A DNA stretch of 51,884 bases. Source: Herbiconiux sp. Lineage in GTDB: Bacteria > Actinomycetota > Actinomycetes > Actinomycetales > Microbacteriaceae. Of this stretch, positions 41,633 through 50,709 are shown piece by piece. The stretch lies in the NCBI RefSeq assembly GCF_023264895.1, contig NZ_JAHFUY010000001.1, forward strand, positions 1 to 51,884. Reading direction: 5' to 3'. The notes beneath the pieces were generated by a model. It did no database searches. It saw nothing but the letters and a program-made list of their open reading frames with translations, and was not told the DNA's origin. The first letter of the stretch is position 1. Each line of letters begins with the position of its first letter. Both the position numbers and the translations under genes were made by a program.

Positions 41633-42448
41633 ATGCCCGAGGTGCGCAGGCCCTTCCGCTTCGGCGTCGTCGCGCCGGTCGTGGGCAGCATGACCGCGTG
41701 GCAGGAGCAGGTGCGACGCATCGCCGGCCAGGGCTACTCGACGGTGCTCATGCCGGATGTCCCGGGCTGGCAGCCGGCCCCGGCGCCGACGCTGGCTGTC
41801 GCGGCGAGCATCTCCGACCTCCGCGTGGGCACCTGGGTGTACGCCTCGCCCCTGCGCCCCGCCTGGGACGTCGCGTGGGAGGCGCACTCGCTGACGCAGC
41901 TCACGCAGGGCCGCTTCGACCTGGGCATCGGAACGGGGCGCCCGGGCATCGAGGATCTCGTGCGCGACCTCGGCCTGCCGCCGGTGACTGCAGGCGAGCG
42001 CCTCGATCGCATCCGCGCGGTGGTCGACGAACTGCGGCGGCTCGACGGCGCGGATGTGCACACGCCCGTGGCCATGGCCGTGCGCGGCCCCCGGGCGCGG
42101 ACCCTCGCGGCCGACGTCGCCGACATCGTCACCATCGCCACGACGCCCGCCGACCCCCGCGACGAGATCGAGGCCATCGCACGCGAGTTCCGCGGCATCC
42201 GGGACATCGTGCTCGCTCTGCACGTCTCCGTGGTCGGCGAGACCGTCGCCCCGTTCATGACGGGGCCCGACACCCGGCCCGCCGAGCTCCGGGCTGCCGG
42301 CTCCCTCGCGTACCTCCCGGATGACCCGGCCGCAGCTGTCGACGAGCTCCAGCGCCGACGCGAGGAATCCGGCTTCTCCTACGTCGTCATCGGCTCGAAC
42401 GCCGCAGACGCCCTGGCCCCGGTGGTCGCGCAGCTCGCCGGCCGCTGA
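41633..42448 (+). CDS. LLM class F420/flavin-dependent oxidoreductase
   Basis: A 271-residue luciferase-like protein, short for the class and like the TIGR03621 F420-dependent group, with FRFGVVAPVVGSMTAWQEQV at the start, RFDLGIGTGRPGIEDL and a C-terminal YVVIGSNAADALAPVV. GAGGGAGG lies 8 bases before the ATG. If F420-dependent, it would depend on FO synthesis, which matters given the odd fbiC. Convergent with the tetR gene. Confidence 0.8.
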   Translation: MPEVRRPFRFGVVAPVVGSMTAWQEQVRRIAGQGYSTVLMPDVPGWQPAPAPTLAVAASISDLRVGTWVYASPLRPAWDVAWEAHSLTQLTQGRFDLGIGTGRPGIEDLVRDLGLPPVTAGERLDRIRAVVDELRRLDGADVHTPVAMAVRGPRARTLAADVADIVTIATTPADPRDEIEAIAREFRGIRDIVLALHVSVVGETVAPFMTGPDTRPAELRAAGSLAYLPDDPAAAVDELQRRREESGFSYVVIGSNAADALAPVVAQLAGR

Positions 42449-42466
42449 CCGCCTGCGGGCATCGGA

Positions 42467-43087
42467 TCACGCGCCTTCGGATCCGACGCGAACGCGGTGC
42501 AGCGGATCGAGGGCCGAGTCGAGCGCTGCTTCGAGCGGCCACGCCGACCGCAGCGGCTGACTCATGACGAGGCCGCCCTGCACCGCGGTGAGGATCACCA
42601 TCGCGATGCGCTCGGGGTCGGCTGATGCGTCGACGTCGCCCGACGCCTGCATCTTGCGCACGCCCGCCGAGAGCAGGTCGCGCCAGGCGCCCATGCTCTC
42701 GGCGATCACGCGCTCGAGCTCCGGATCGGTGGCCGCCGCCTGCGTGGCGAGCGAGCCGATCGGGCAGGCCCAACGGCCGAGGCCGAGATAGTAGTCGACG
42801 AGGGCCGCGCGCCACGCGCTCCACGACTCCCAGGAGCCGAGGTCGTCGACGTGCGGCTGCTGCGCCGCGAGGAGCTGCGCGCCCTCCCAGGCAGCGACCT
42901 CGCGCACGAGCTCGGCCTTGCCGCCGGGGAAGTAGTGGAACAGCTGGCTCTTGCTCGTGAGGGTCGCCGCCCGGACGGTGTCGAGGGTCGTGCCGCCGAT
43001 GCCCGAGGCGAGGATCTGCTCGCCCGTGGCCTCGATGATGCGCTGCCGGGTGGCGCGGCCCCGCGCTGTCAGCTTCATGTCGTCCAT
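42467..43087 (-). CDS. TetR-family regulator of the adjacent SDR
   Basis: A 206-residue TetR regulator with HTH segment TLDTVRAATLTSKSQLFHYF and a TetR C-terminal domain (WACPIGSLATQAA). Start at ATG 43085-43087. Divergent from the SDR at 43144; two palindromes between them mark it as the local repressor and self-regulator. Confidence 0.88.
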   Translation of the reverse strand: MDDMKLTARGRATRQRIIEATGEQILASGIGGTTLDTVRAATLTSKSQLFHYFPGGKAELVREVAAWEGAQLLAAQQPHVDDLGSWESWSAWRAALVDYYLGLGRWACPIGSLATQAAATDPELERVIAESMGAWRDLLSAGVRKMQASGDVDASADPERIAMVILTAVQGGLVMSQPLRSAWPLEAALDSALDPLHRVRVGSEGA

Positions 43088-43106
43088 CACGACGATCCTA
43101 CCTCGC

Positions 43107-43153
43107 TGGACCATCTGGTCCAATTGTCTGCTAAGAATGGACCATGAAGTCCA
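43107..43153. promoter_or_regulatory. Pair of TetR operators
   Basis: TGGACCATCTGGTCCA (43107-43122) is a perfect 16-bp palindrome. TGGACCATGAAGTCCA (43138-43153), 31 bp later, is the same with an imperfect centre and contains the SDR start codon. They lie between divergent tetR and SDR genes. Confidence 0.8.
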
Positions 43154-43941
43154 ATCAGGAAGAACTGCAGGCCCTCGTTCCCGACACCCGCCTGGCAGGC
43201 AAGACCGCTCTCGTCACCGGCTCGACCAGCGGTATCGGCGAGGCGATCGCCCGCGTGCTCGCGGCATCCGGAGCCGAGGTCGTCGTGAGCGGTCGCAGCG
43301 CCGACCGCGCCGACGCCGTCGTGCGCGCCATCACCGAGGTGGGCGGTCGCGCCCACGCCGTCGTCGGTGACCTGGGAGGGAGCGCATCGGAGGTGCGTCG
43401 CATCGCCTCCGCGGCCGAGGCCGCACTCGGAGGGCGCGTCGACGTGCTCGTCAACAACGCCGGCATCTACCCCGTGGGCCCCACCGCCGACCTGACCGAC
43501 GCCGATCTCGACGCCGTCCTCGCCACCAACATCCGGGCACCCCACGTGCTCGTCGCCTCTCTCGCCCCCGCCATGGCCGAGCGCGGCTCGGGCTCGATCG
43601 TCAACATCGGATCATGGATGGCGCGCGTCGGGGTCCCTTTCGGCGCCGCGTACACGGCGTCCAAGGCCGCCCTCGAGCAGATGACCCGCACCTGGTCGGC
43701 CGAGTTCGGGCCGCGCGGCGTGGGCGTCACCACCGTCGCTCCCGGAGCGACGAGCACGCCCGGAAACGCCGAGAGCGCCGACGTGCTCGCGGCGATGACG
43801 GCCGGGACGGTCGCCGGGCGCCCCGTCCGCCCGATCGACATCGCCTTCGCGGTGCGCTGGCTCGTCTCCGGCGAAGCCGCGTTCGTGCACGGCAGCACGA
43901 TCGACGTCGACGGCGGGATCGCCGCCGTCCGACTCGGCTGA
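43144..43941 (+). CDS. Short-chain dehydrogenase/reductase
   Basis: A 265-residue SDR: TGSTSGIGEAIA cofactor motif, NNAG in LVNNAGIYPVGPT, catalytic Ser in NIGSWM, Tyr-x3-Lys in YTASK, and a C-terminal GSTIDVDGG typical of FabG-like enzymes. The start codon sits in the second operator. The next SDR starts 2 bp after its stop. Confidence 0.88.
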   Translation: MKSNQEELQALVPDTRLAGKTALVTGSTSGIGEAIARVLAASGAEVVVSGRSADRADAVVRAITEVGGRAHAVVGDLGGSASEVRRIASAAEAALGGRVDVLVNNAGIYPVGPTADLTDADLDAVLATNIRAPHVLVASLAPAMAERGSGSIVNIGSWMARVGVPFGAAYTASKAALEQMTRTWSAEFGPRGVGVTTVAPGATSTPGNAESADVLAAMTAGTVAGRPVRPIDIAFAVRWLVSGEAAFVHGSTIDVDGGIAAVRLG

Positions 43942-43943
43942 TC

Positions 43944-44960
43944 GTGGGACCCAGGATCCAGCCGGGGCCGCGACCCGACCGCGCCACCGGCAACCCCGTC
44001 GCTGACGACTCGGATCGGTTCGGGGAGCACTCGACCGCTCTCGACGTGGTCGAGGGGATCGATCTGCACGGGCGGACCGCACTGGTCACGGGCGCCAGCT
44101 CGGGGATCGGTGTCGAGACTGCGCGGGCTCTCGCCGAGGCCGGCGCAGCAGTCGTCCTCGCGGTGCGGGACGTCGACGCGGGCCGGATGACGGCCGCGGA
44201 GATCAGGGCGCGGAATCCGGCCGCGGATCTCCGCGTGCTGCAGCTCGACCTCGCCGACCTCGACTCCGTGAGTCGCCTGGCGAGCGAATGGTCGGGCCCG
44301 CTGCACCTGCTGGTGGCCAACGCCGGCGTCATGCACGTCCCCGAACAGCGCACGGCACGGGGTCACGAGTGGCACTTCGGGGTGAACCATCTGGGTCACT
44401 TCGCCCTGGCCACACGTCCGCACCGGGCGCTGGCCGACGCTCAGGGAGCTCGAGTCGTCTCCCTGTCGTCGAGTGGCCACGGTGCGAGCGGCATCCGGTT
44501 CGATGACCTCGACTTCCGGATGAGGCGGTACGACGCCGGATTGGCCTACGGGCAGTCCAAGAGTGCGAACGTGCTGTTCGGCATCGAGGCGACGAGGCGA
44601 TGGCACGACGACGGCATCGCGGCTGCGGCCGTGATGCCCGGGGGGATCTGGACCGGGTTGCAGCGCCACTGGGACCCAGCGGTGCTGGCCGACATGAAGC
44701 GTCGGTACTCCGACGGCGTCAAGACGGTGGAGCAGGGGGCGGCGACGACCGTGTTCGTCGCCACCCGGGCCGAGCTCGGCATGGGTGCCCCGGCGTATTG
44801 GGAGGACTGCGGGCCCGCGCAGGTCGTGGACAGCATCGTCGACGGAGTCCACGGCGTGATGCGGCACGCGCTCGATCCGGATGCGGCACACCGCCTCTGG
44901 GCGGTGTCCGAGGCGCTCGTCGGTGTCGCACCTCCCGCAGCGTCAGTCCCGAGCCGATAA
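43944..44960 (+). CDS. Short-chain dehydrogenase (retinol/protochlorophyllide reductase-like)
   Basis: A 338-residue SDR with TGASSGIGVETARAL, VANAGVM, NHLGHFAL, Ser in SLSSSGH and Tyr-x3-Lys in YGQSK. This layout matches the retinol dehydrogenase / light-independent protochlorophyllide reductase-like group. GTG start 2 bp after the previous stop, so likely one operon under the TetR. The last codons lie in a repeated element (44951-45008). Confidence 0.87.
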   Translation: MGPRIQPGPRPDRATGNPVADDSDRFGEHSTALDVVEGIDLHGRTALVTGASSGIGVETARALAEAGAAVVLAVRDVDAGRMTAAEIRARNPAADLRVLQLDLADLDSVSRLASEWSGPLHLLVANAGVMHVPEQRTARGHEWHFGVNHLGHFALATRPHRALADAQGARVVSLSSSGHGASGIRFDDLDFRMRRYDAGLAYGQSKSANVLFGIEATRRWHDDGIAAAAVMPGGIWTGLQRHWDPAVLADMKRRYSDGVKTVEQGAATTVFVATRAELGMGAPAYWEDCGPAQVVDSIVDGVHGVMRHALDPDAAHRLWAVSEALVGVAPPAASVPSR

Positions 44961-45008
44961 CTCGCCCGAAAGACCCACCCCGCGTCGTGCCGGTCTGCGC
45001 GGGGGAGG
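44951..45008. repeat. Copy of the dispersed repeat also found at 20635-20694
   Basis: GAGCC-N-A-N-AACTCG ... AAGACCCACCCCGCG ... CCGGT-N-TGCGC ... GGGGGAGG matches 20635-20694 with few substitutions and a 2-bp gap. The SDR stop codon (44958-44960) is inside. A 14-bp piece (GCGCAAGGGGGAGG) also occurs at 22408-22421. Confidence 0.65.
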
Positions 45009-45119
45009 AGTTTCAGCTCTCCGTCGTCAGACGGATGTGCCGAGCCGGCGGGCTCCCTACCCTCGAAGCAGGAGCAAGCAGAAGCAGTCAGAAGCAAACA
45101 GGAGCGAAGGGCAATCCGT

Positions 45120-45296
45120 ATGAACAGCGCATCGATATCGACCCTGTACCGGGTCGCAGCCGCCATGACGGTCGTCATCGCCGTCGCCTTCATGATCGTC
45201 GGACTCGTCATCCAGAACTGGATGGTCCTGGGTGTGTTCGCAGTGATCGGGATCGCGGGGCTCAGCGTGTGGCCGTCGGCCACCCGGAAACCCTGA
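45120..45296 (+). CDS. Small two-helix membrane protein
   Basis: A 58-residue protein with two hydrophobic segments separated by IQNWMV, similar in build to the 64-residue protein at 35125. The leader (45060-45119) is rich in purines with near-direct repeats of AGAAGCA. No strong ribosome site. Unknown function. Confidence 0.5.
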   Translation: MNSASISTLYRVAAAMTVVIAVAFMIVGLVIQNWMVLGVFAVIGIAGLSVWPSATRKP

Positions 45297-45315
45297 CCGT
45301 GCTCCTCGATCCGGC

Positions 45316-45537
45316 TCAGCCCTGGGTGAGGCGGGCCTCCAGGGCGGCGAGGCGCTGCTCGAGGTACTGGATGTAGTCGGCGAAGTAGGCCGTCTTGGCG
45401 TCGAGTCGATCGAGGCGCGGGCCGGTGATGCTCTGGTCGTAGTGCCACGGCGACCGCAGCGGGTGCTCGGCGTCGATCGCGGCGATCGACGCTCGGAACA
45501 GGTCGGCATTCGAGGCACTGCTGTGGGAGCTCATCAT
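45316..45537 (-). CDS. Small coiled-coil protein, unknown
   Basis: A 73-residue protein whose C-terminal half (YFADYIQYLEQRLAALEARL) has heptad-like leucines. Two adjacent ATG codons could start it. It lies just downstream of the kinase-like gene. Unknown function. Confidence 0.55.
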   Translation of the reverse strand: MMSSHSSASNADLFRASIAAIDAEHPLRSPWHYDQSITGPRLDRLDAKTAYFADYIQYLEQRLAALEARLTQG

Positions 45538-45562
45538 GCGGCCAGTGTAGGTCGGAGGCGCC

Positions 45563-46591
45563 TCAGCGCCCGCTCCGCACGAGCTCGCGGTGCATCGAAC
45601 CGTCGGGCCTGCCGATGACGACGGATGCGGCGAGCTCCGCGCCGGTGGCCGTCAGGCGCACCGTGACGCTGCCCGCGGTCACCCCGTCGAGCACCTCGGC
45701 CACGCGGCGCACGACCGCGTCGCGGGCATCCTCCACCCCGTCGGCCGTGCGGAGGCCCGTGTCGTCGAGGAGCGAGACGTCGACCCCGCGGAGGCGCGCC
45801 CGGCGGACACCGGCGGTGAGCGGCTCCACCGCCAGGAGACGCCCGCGGATGGAGTCGCGGAGGCCGCCCTCCAGTGTGCGGTAGGCCGCTCGATCATCCG
45901 GTGTCGAGGGCTCGCCCGTGGCGATCCGGGCGATCGCGTCGCGCACCGGCCCGGTCAGGCGCTGCAGCTGGATCGTGCGCTCGGCCTGTGACTCCTGCGC
46001 CGCAGCGGCGGCGGCCGCGTGCGACGCCTCGAGGCGGTGCAGCTCCGCCAGGGGGCGGATGATCCGGGCGAGCCCGACGGCGAAGAGGGTGCCGGCGAGC
46101 AGGGCGACGGCTTCGTGCGCGACCATCAGCAGGCCGGTCACGGGGCCGGCGCCGTCGACCGTCGTCCACAGGGCGGTGAGCGCGGCCATCACGGCGAACC
46201 CGCTCCAGGCGGCGGCGATCCGGCCGCGCACGGCCAGCGCCAGCAGCAGCAGGGTGCCGGCCAGGATCTGCCAGGTGGAGTAGCCGTTGCCGATGCGGGC
46301 GTCGAGCTCGAGCGGCACCAGGATGCTCGCGAGGGTCGTCGCCCCGACGACGACGAGCGTCTTGGCGAGCGGCAGCGGATGGGTGCGCCCCGACACCGCG
46401 ACCACGGCGGCGGCGACGACCACCGCGAGCGCCGCCCAGCCCGACCAGCTGCGCATGGGCGCGCCGCCGGCGCTCAGCGCAAGGGTGACGACGGTCACCA
46501 GGTAGACGGCCAGCAGGATGCTCGAACCGGCTCCCGGGATGCCCACCAGCGCGGCGAGGTCGACGGGAGCCGCCCGGTCAACCCGCCGCAT
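45563..46591 (-). CDS. Histidine-kinase-like membrane protein lacking kinase motifs
   Basis: A 342-residue protein with about seven membrane helices (to about residue 175), then a helical region ASHAAAAAAAQESQAERTIQ that resembles a kinase dimerisation domain, and a C-terminal domain without the phosphoacceptor His, N box or G boxes. It overlaps the histidine kinase stop by 14 bp, so the three genes form an operon. It may be an accessory or decoy partner of the kinase. Confidence 0.7.
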   Translation of the reverse strand: MRRVDRAAPVDLAALVGIPGAGSSILLAVYLVTVVTLALSAGGAPMRSWSGWAALAVVVAAAVVAVSGRTHPLPLAKTLVVVGATTLASILVPLELDARIGNGYSTWQILAGTLLLLALAVRGRIAAAWSGFAVMAALTALWTTVDGAGPVTGLLMVAHEAVALLAGTLFAVGLARIIRPLAELHRLEASHAAAAAAAQESQAERTIQLQRLTGPVRDAIARIATGEPSTPDDRAAYRTLEGGLRDSIRGRLLAVEPLTAGVRRARLRGVDVSLLDDTGLRTADGVEDARDAVVRRVAEVLDGVTAGSVTVRLTATGAELAASVVIGRPDGSMHRELVRSGR

Positions 46592-47780
46592 CCGCCCGCC
46601 ACCCGATCACGACGCTCGTGCCCTCGCCCGGCTGCGACGAGACGAGGGCGCGGCCGCCGGCGAGGGCGGCGAGCCGCTCGGTGACGCTGAGCCGGATGCC
46701 GAGACGGTCGGGGCGCACCGCCGCGAGGTCGAAGCCGGCGCCGTCGTCGAGCACGGCGACGTGCAGCTCACGATCGCGCACGTCGACCACGACGGTGCGG
46801 GCGACGCCCTCGGCGCCGGCGTGCTGGAGGGAGTTGCGGAGGGCCTCGGCGACCGCGTCGACCACGACATCCGCCACCATCGCCGGCAGTTCGAGCTCGG
46901 AGGCGACCGTCCACACGAACTCCGCGTAGGGGTCGAGATCGGTGGTCAGCGCCTGCACCCGCCAGACGAGCTCCTGGCCTCCCACCGGGCCGGCCGCCAC
47001 GGTCGGGGCGGCCAGCTGCTCGATCTGCTGGAGCCCGCGGCGGGCCAGCTCGGCGGCCCGCTGGTCCGGGGCACCGGATGACCCACGGGCGGCGAGGAGC
47101 AGCGTGGCCAGCACGGTGTCGTGGATCAGGGCATCCGTGTGCCGCTGCTCGCGGGCGCGCGCCTCGGCCTGGGCGTCGGCGACGGCCTGGGCTCGGGCCG
47201 CCGTGGCAGCCGCGTCGAGCGAGCGGGCCGCCCGCAGCGTGGCGAGCGTGAGACCTGCGAACACCGACTGCAGCAGCAGGGCGACGAGGGCATCCTGCAG
47301 AGCCACGTCGGCGATCGACTCGGGGAAGGCGAGCATCCGGGCGACCGCGACGAGGGCGGCGAGGGCCAGCGAGTAGCCCCAGGCGGCCAGCGGTGGCAGC
47401 ACGAGGGCAGCGGTCGCGGCGGCCAGCGGCGTGATGCCGAGGATCCAGGGCGCCCCGGCCTCCGGCGGCAGCGTGCCCGAGCGGAGGCCGAGCTCGAGGG
47501 TGAGCAGCAGCACCACGAATCCGGCGCTGGTGAGCACGAGCCCGGCCCGCACACCGCGATCCGAGCCGGCGAGGGCGGCGACGGCGGTGGCCACCGGCGA
47601 TCCGAACACGATCAGGAGCGACGCCACGGCCCAGAGCGGCGTCTCGAAGCCCGACTGAGTGAGGATCGGCCCCGTGACCACCGCCCCGAAGGCGACGGCG
47701 GTCGCGGCAAGGCAGAGCACCATGGTGCGGGTGAAGCGCCGCTCGGTCACCCCGGGCCGCGCGCGACCGCTCTGCTTCAC
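46578..47780 (-). CDS. Sensor histidine kinase (NarX/DesK-like)
   Basis: A 400-residue kinase: N-terminal membrane helices (about 18-190), coiled coil rich in Ala/Arg, phosphoacceptor His in DALIHDTVLATLLLAARG, then ATPase motifs EALRNSLQHA (N box), VLDDGAGFD (G1) and GEGTSVVIGW (G2). Its ATG overlaps the response regulator stop by 4 bp. Signal unknown. Confidence 0.87.
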   Translation of the reverse strand: MKQSGRARPGVTERRFTRTMVLCLAATAVAFGAVVTGPILTQSGFETPLWAVASLLIVFGSPVATAVAALAGSDRGVRAGLVLTSAGFVVLLLTLELGLRSGTLPPEAGAPWILGITPLAAATAALVLPPLAAWGYSLALAALVAVARMLAFPESIADVALQDALVALLLQSVFAGLTLATLRAARSLDAAATAARAQAVADAQAEARAREQRHTDALIHDTVLATLLLAARGSSGAPDQRAAELARRGLQQIEQLAAPTVAAGPVGGQELVWRVQALTTDLDPYAEFVWTVASELELPAMVADVVVDAVAEALRNSLQHAGAEGVARTVVVDVRDRELHVAVLDDGAGFDLAAVRPDRLGIRLSVTERLAALAGGRALVSSQPGEGTSVVIGWRADAAG

Positions 47781-48505
47781 AGCTGCGGGACCGGTAGGAG
47801 GCCGTCTTCCACGGCCCGTTTGTAGAGGTCGATCTTGGTGTGCGCGGGCCGCCCTGCCGCGCTGTACTTCGAGCGGATGCGGCGCACGTAGTCGTCGACG
47901 GTGCCCGGGGCGATGCCGAGCTCGCTGGCGACGACCTGCGACTTCACTCCGTCGGCGAACAGCTGCAGCACCCTCACCTCCTGCGGGCTCAGGCCGGCGC
48001 TCCGGATGCGCGGGTCGGAGTGGATGGCCGCCGCGAGGTCGGCCGAGAGCAGGTGGGCACCCCGCCGCACCCCTTTGACCGCATCGACGAGCGCGCTCAT
48101 GGGTGCCGACTTGCGCACGAGCGCCATCACGTCGCTGGTGGCGGCGAGCCTGATCAGCTGCGGGTGCTCGCCCGAGGTGTAGGCGATGACCCGTGCTCCC
48201 CGCTCCGAGAGCCGCTCCGCGTTGCTGACGGGCGACGACCCGTCGGCCAGCCGCAGGTCGAGCACCACCACCTCGAGGGCCTCCACGTCGACCGCCCCCA
48301 GCGCGGCGATCAGCCCGTCGACGGTCGGTGCCGACGCGACCACCTCGACGCTCGGGTCGTCGCGGAACGCCTCCCGCACTCCCAGCGCGACCGACTCGTG
48401 ATCATCGACGATCCCGAGCCGGATGACCTCGCGAGCCCCGACCTCGGCCCCGGTCACGTCGCCCCCGATGCGCACCGCCTCGGCCCCACTGTCCTCTGTC
48501 GCCAC
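47777..48505 (-). CDS. NarL/FixJ-family response regulator
   Basis: A 242-residue response regulator. The receiver domain has DDH near the start (IVDDHES), phosphoacceptor Asp in VVVLDLRLADG, Thr in AYTSGEH and Lys in VRKSAP. The C-terminal LuxR HTH reads LSPQEVRVLQLFADGVKSQVVASELGIAPGTVDDYV (core: QVVASELGIAPGTVDDYV). GTG start at 48503-48505 after GGGGGGAG. First gene of the operon with the two kinase genes. Confidence 0.88.
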   Translation of the reverse strand: MATEDSGAEAVRIGGDVTGAEVGAREVIRLGIVDDHESVALGVREAFRDDPSVEVVASAPTVDGLIAALGAVDVEALEVVVLDLRLADGSSPVSNAERLSERGARVIAYTSGEHPQLIRLAATSDVMALVRKSAPMSALVDAVKGVRRGAHLLSADLAAAIHSDPRIRSAGLSPQEVRVLQLFADGVKSQVVASELGIAPGTVDDYVRRIRSKYSAAGRPAHTKIDLYKRAVEDGLLPVPQL

Positions 48506-48697
48506 GCCATCTCCCCCCGGATGCCCCCAGCGTAGACGGTGCCGGCGACCGCCGGTTGTCCCCGTGTGCGTGCCCGGGCGTCGGTGACGTCCGCGAGTCC
48601 CGTGCTCAGCGCATCGTGGCCGGCACCGAGGCCGGCAGGCGGCATCCTTCACCGGGCGGAGCAGGTGACTGCCGACTGCGCCCCCGCACTCCGCTGC

Positions 48698-49477
48698 CTA
48701 GGGGCAGTCGAGGGAGATCGGCGTGCTGTCGGTGCCGGGTATGAGGAACTCACCGACGACGGTCGTGCCGTCGGACTCATAGACGGGGATGTACCGGTCG
48801 AGCCGGTTGGCCCCGTTGACGAAGGCGATGCCCTCGTCCCACGTCATCTCGGTGATGTCGTTCACGGCATAGAGGTCGTCGTGCCGTGCGTACCCGCGTG
48901 TGCAGTTCAGGGCGGTGACCGGCACGAGGTCCGGGTTCTCGAGGCCATCGGCCTTCGGCGCCCCGAAGGTCTCTCCGGATGCGTTGGTTCCCCAGTCCGT
49001 GTCAATCGTCTCGACGTAGTGGGCCGTGATCGACCAGGATGCCTCTGGTGTCGTCTCCAGCGTGATCGTGCCCTGTTGATCGAGGCCGAGCGGCACCGTG
49101 CCCCACGCATCCGTGGTGGATCCTTCGGCGCAGGAGAGACTGCCGAACGATCCGAAGCTGAACGTGCCGTCTGTGTGACAGGTCACGGTGACGGAGATTC
49201 CGGTGGCGTGGGCGGGGACTGGGCCGAGATCGAGCGTCCCGGTGCCGGTGAACGATCCGGAGACCGGATCCGCAAGGGCATGGATGATCGGGGTACCCGG
49301 CGGGGTGAGGAGCTTCGCGGTCGCGATGCCCGCGGTGCCGGTGACCATTGCGATCCCGAGCACGGTGACGCCGAGCCACCAGCGTCGCCTGCGTGCAGGT
49401 GTTCGCGATCCGACCTGCTCGAGCAGGGCACCTCGCAGGGCGCTGGAGAATTCAGGTCCGGGGGAGAAGCTGTTCAT
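48698..49477 (-). CDS. Membrane-anchored partner of ECF sigma factor (module 2)
   Basis: A 259-residue protein built like the one at 26702: short cytoplasmic N terminus with RRRR, one helix (about 33-54), secreted domain with HTDGTFSFGSFGSLSCAEG, NCTRGYARHDD and DRYIPVYESDGTTVVGEFLI, ending in a cysteine (SLDCP). ATGA overlap with the second sigma factor. A proposed anti-sigma or sensor role is inference. Start at ATG 49475-49477. Confidence 0.7.
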   Translation of the reverse strand: MNSFSPGPEFSSALRGALLEQVGSRTPARRRRWWLGVTVLGIAMVTGTAGIATAKLLTPPGTPIIHALADPVSGSFTGTGTLDLGPVPAHATGISVTVTCHTDGTFSFGSFGSLSCAEGSTTDAWGTVPLGLDQQGTITLETTPEASWSITAHYVETIDTDWGTNASGETFGAPKADGLENPDLVPVTALNCTRGYARHDDLYAVNDITEMTWDEGIAFVNGANRLDRYIPVYESDGTTVVGEFLIPGTDSTPISLDCP

Positions 49478-50064
49478 GAGCTGGCCTCTTCGGTCGGGAG
49501 TGCGGGGGCGCTTGTGGGGGAGAGTTCGAGCCGCAACCGGGTGCGCACTCGGGAGAGGCGGGTGCGAGCCGTGCCGGGAGTGATGCCGAGGGCGGCTGCA
49601 GCTTCGGCGGTGGGGTAGCCCTCGAGCATCACCAGCGCCACGAGGCCGCGGTCGATGTCTCGGAGTCGATGCAGCGCTTCGCGCAGACGGGAGTCGAGTG
49701 TCTCCTGGCGGGCGAAGGCCTCCTCCTCCGCCGAGGGGAGGGCTTCGTCGTGGGGGATCCTGCCGAGAAGCTTCTGGTATCTCTGCCGAGCGCGGCGCGA
49801 ACTGAGCGCGGTGTTCGATGCGGTGACGAGCAGCCACGGCAGCACAGACCCATCGACCAGCCCTACCGTGTCCCGTCGGCGCCACAGCTCGAGGAACGTC
49901 GTCGCCAGGACGTCCTCTGCGTCGTGGCGATCGGCGACGAAACGGTACGCGTGGCGGAACACCCGGTCTCGGTGGGCGTCGAAGATCGCCCCGAAGGCCG
50001 ATTCGTCACCTGCCCGAGCCAGCTCCCATTGAGTGGTGCCGTCCCGTGAGCTCACTCTCTCCAT
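49474..50064 (-). CDS. ECF RNA polymerase sigma factor (module 2)
   Basis: A 196-residue ECF sigma factor: region 2 includes AHRDRVFRHAYRFVADRHDAEDV and LELWRRRDTV (in part), region 4 VMLEGYPTAEAAAALGITPGTARTRLSRVRTRL (helix-turn-helix AEAAAALGITPGTARTRLSR). Clearly paralogous to 27532. Its ATG lies in the GGGTATGG block shared with module 1. Confidence 0.9.
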   Translation of the reverse strand: MERVSSRDGTTQWELARAGDESAFGAIFDAHRDRVFRHAYRFVADRHDAEDVLATTFLELWRRRDTVGLVDGSVLPWLLVTASNTALSSRRARQRYQKLLGRIPHDEALPSAEEEAFARQETLDSRLREALHRLRDIDRGLVALVMLEGYPTAEAAAALGITPGTARTRLSRVRTRLRLELSPTSAPALPTEEASS

Positions 50065-50098
50065 ACCCCGTAGTGCCCCGAGGCGCCTCGATTGTTAC
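50061..50098 (-). promoter_or_regulatory. Conserved ECF promoter of sigma module 2
   Basis: On the minus strand: GTAAC, 25 bases, GGGTATGG, identical in arrangement to 28104-28141. The start ATG is inside. The shared sequence around the -10 region and start suggests that each factor, or one for both, reads these promoters. Confidence 0.6.
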
Positions 50099-50134
50099 AC
50101 CGGCGCGAGGATGGGCGGCGCGGGGCGCGATCGT

Positions 50135-50569
50135 CTACCGTCCCTGTTCCGCAGCGTCGCTGGCGACGTAGAGGTTGTCAGCGACCTCGATCCATTCGTC
50201 GCTGTCGCCACCCACGGTGACGCTGAGCATGTACTCGGGCTGGCCGCCGAGTCCGACCGTGATGGGGAGGCCGCCGCAGGCGCTGTGCCCTTCGCTGCCG
50301 GCGAAGATCACCAGGCAGCTGTATCCGTCGCTGGTCCCCGTGCCCCGAGCCGCATAGAACGTCGTGCCCGTCTCGTCCTCCCAGAGGAAGCGAGTGGACG
50401 CCTCCTCCACCGAATCCAGCACGTCCGCTGTGCCGTCGGTGGGCAGTCGGTCGCGTTCTTCCTGCGGCTGCGAGAAGGCCGGCAACTCGTCCTGGGCTGC
50501 ACACGCGGTGAGCACCCCGGTGAGCGCTGCTCCCAGAACCACCGCGGAGACCAGTGACGAAGCTCTCAT
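50135..50569 (-). CDS. Small lipoprotein
   Basis: A 144-residue protein with signal peptide and lipobox LTAC, then a beta-rich domain with FYAARGTGTSDGYSCLVIF and CGGLPITVGLGG. It lies upstream of sigma module 2, on the same strand, with 70 bp between. Function unknown. Confidence 0.7.
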   Translation of the reverse strand: MRASSLVSAVVLGAALTGVLTACAAQDELPAFSQPQEERDRLPTDGTADVLDSVEEASTRFLWEDETGTTFYAARGTGTSDGYSCLVIFAGSEGHSACGGLPITVGLGGQPEYMLSVTVGGDSDEWIEVADNLYVASDAAEQGR

Positions 50570-50709
50570 GCGCCGAAAGTAATCGACAGCTGTCTACACC
50601 GCAAGTGACGGCAGTCTGGGCGCTGCCACAGTGAGGCCCCGGGAGGATCGCCGCTACCGGCACCAGCTTCGACGGTTGCACCTGCGTTCAAGGCCTACGC
50701 TGTGTGGAA

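Noticed and set aside
48600..48640. GCCGGC-N6-GCCGGC hairpin upstream of the response regulator
   Set aside because: GC-rich palindromes of this size are frequent here and there is no T tract; not enough to call a terminator.
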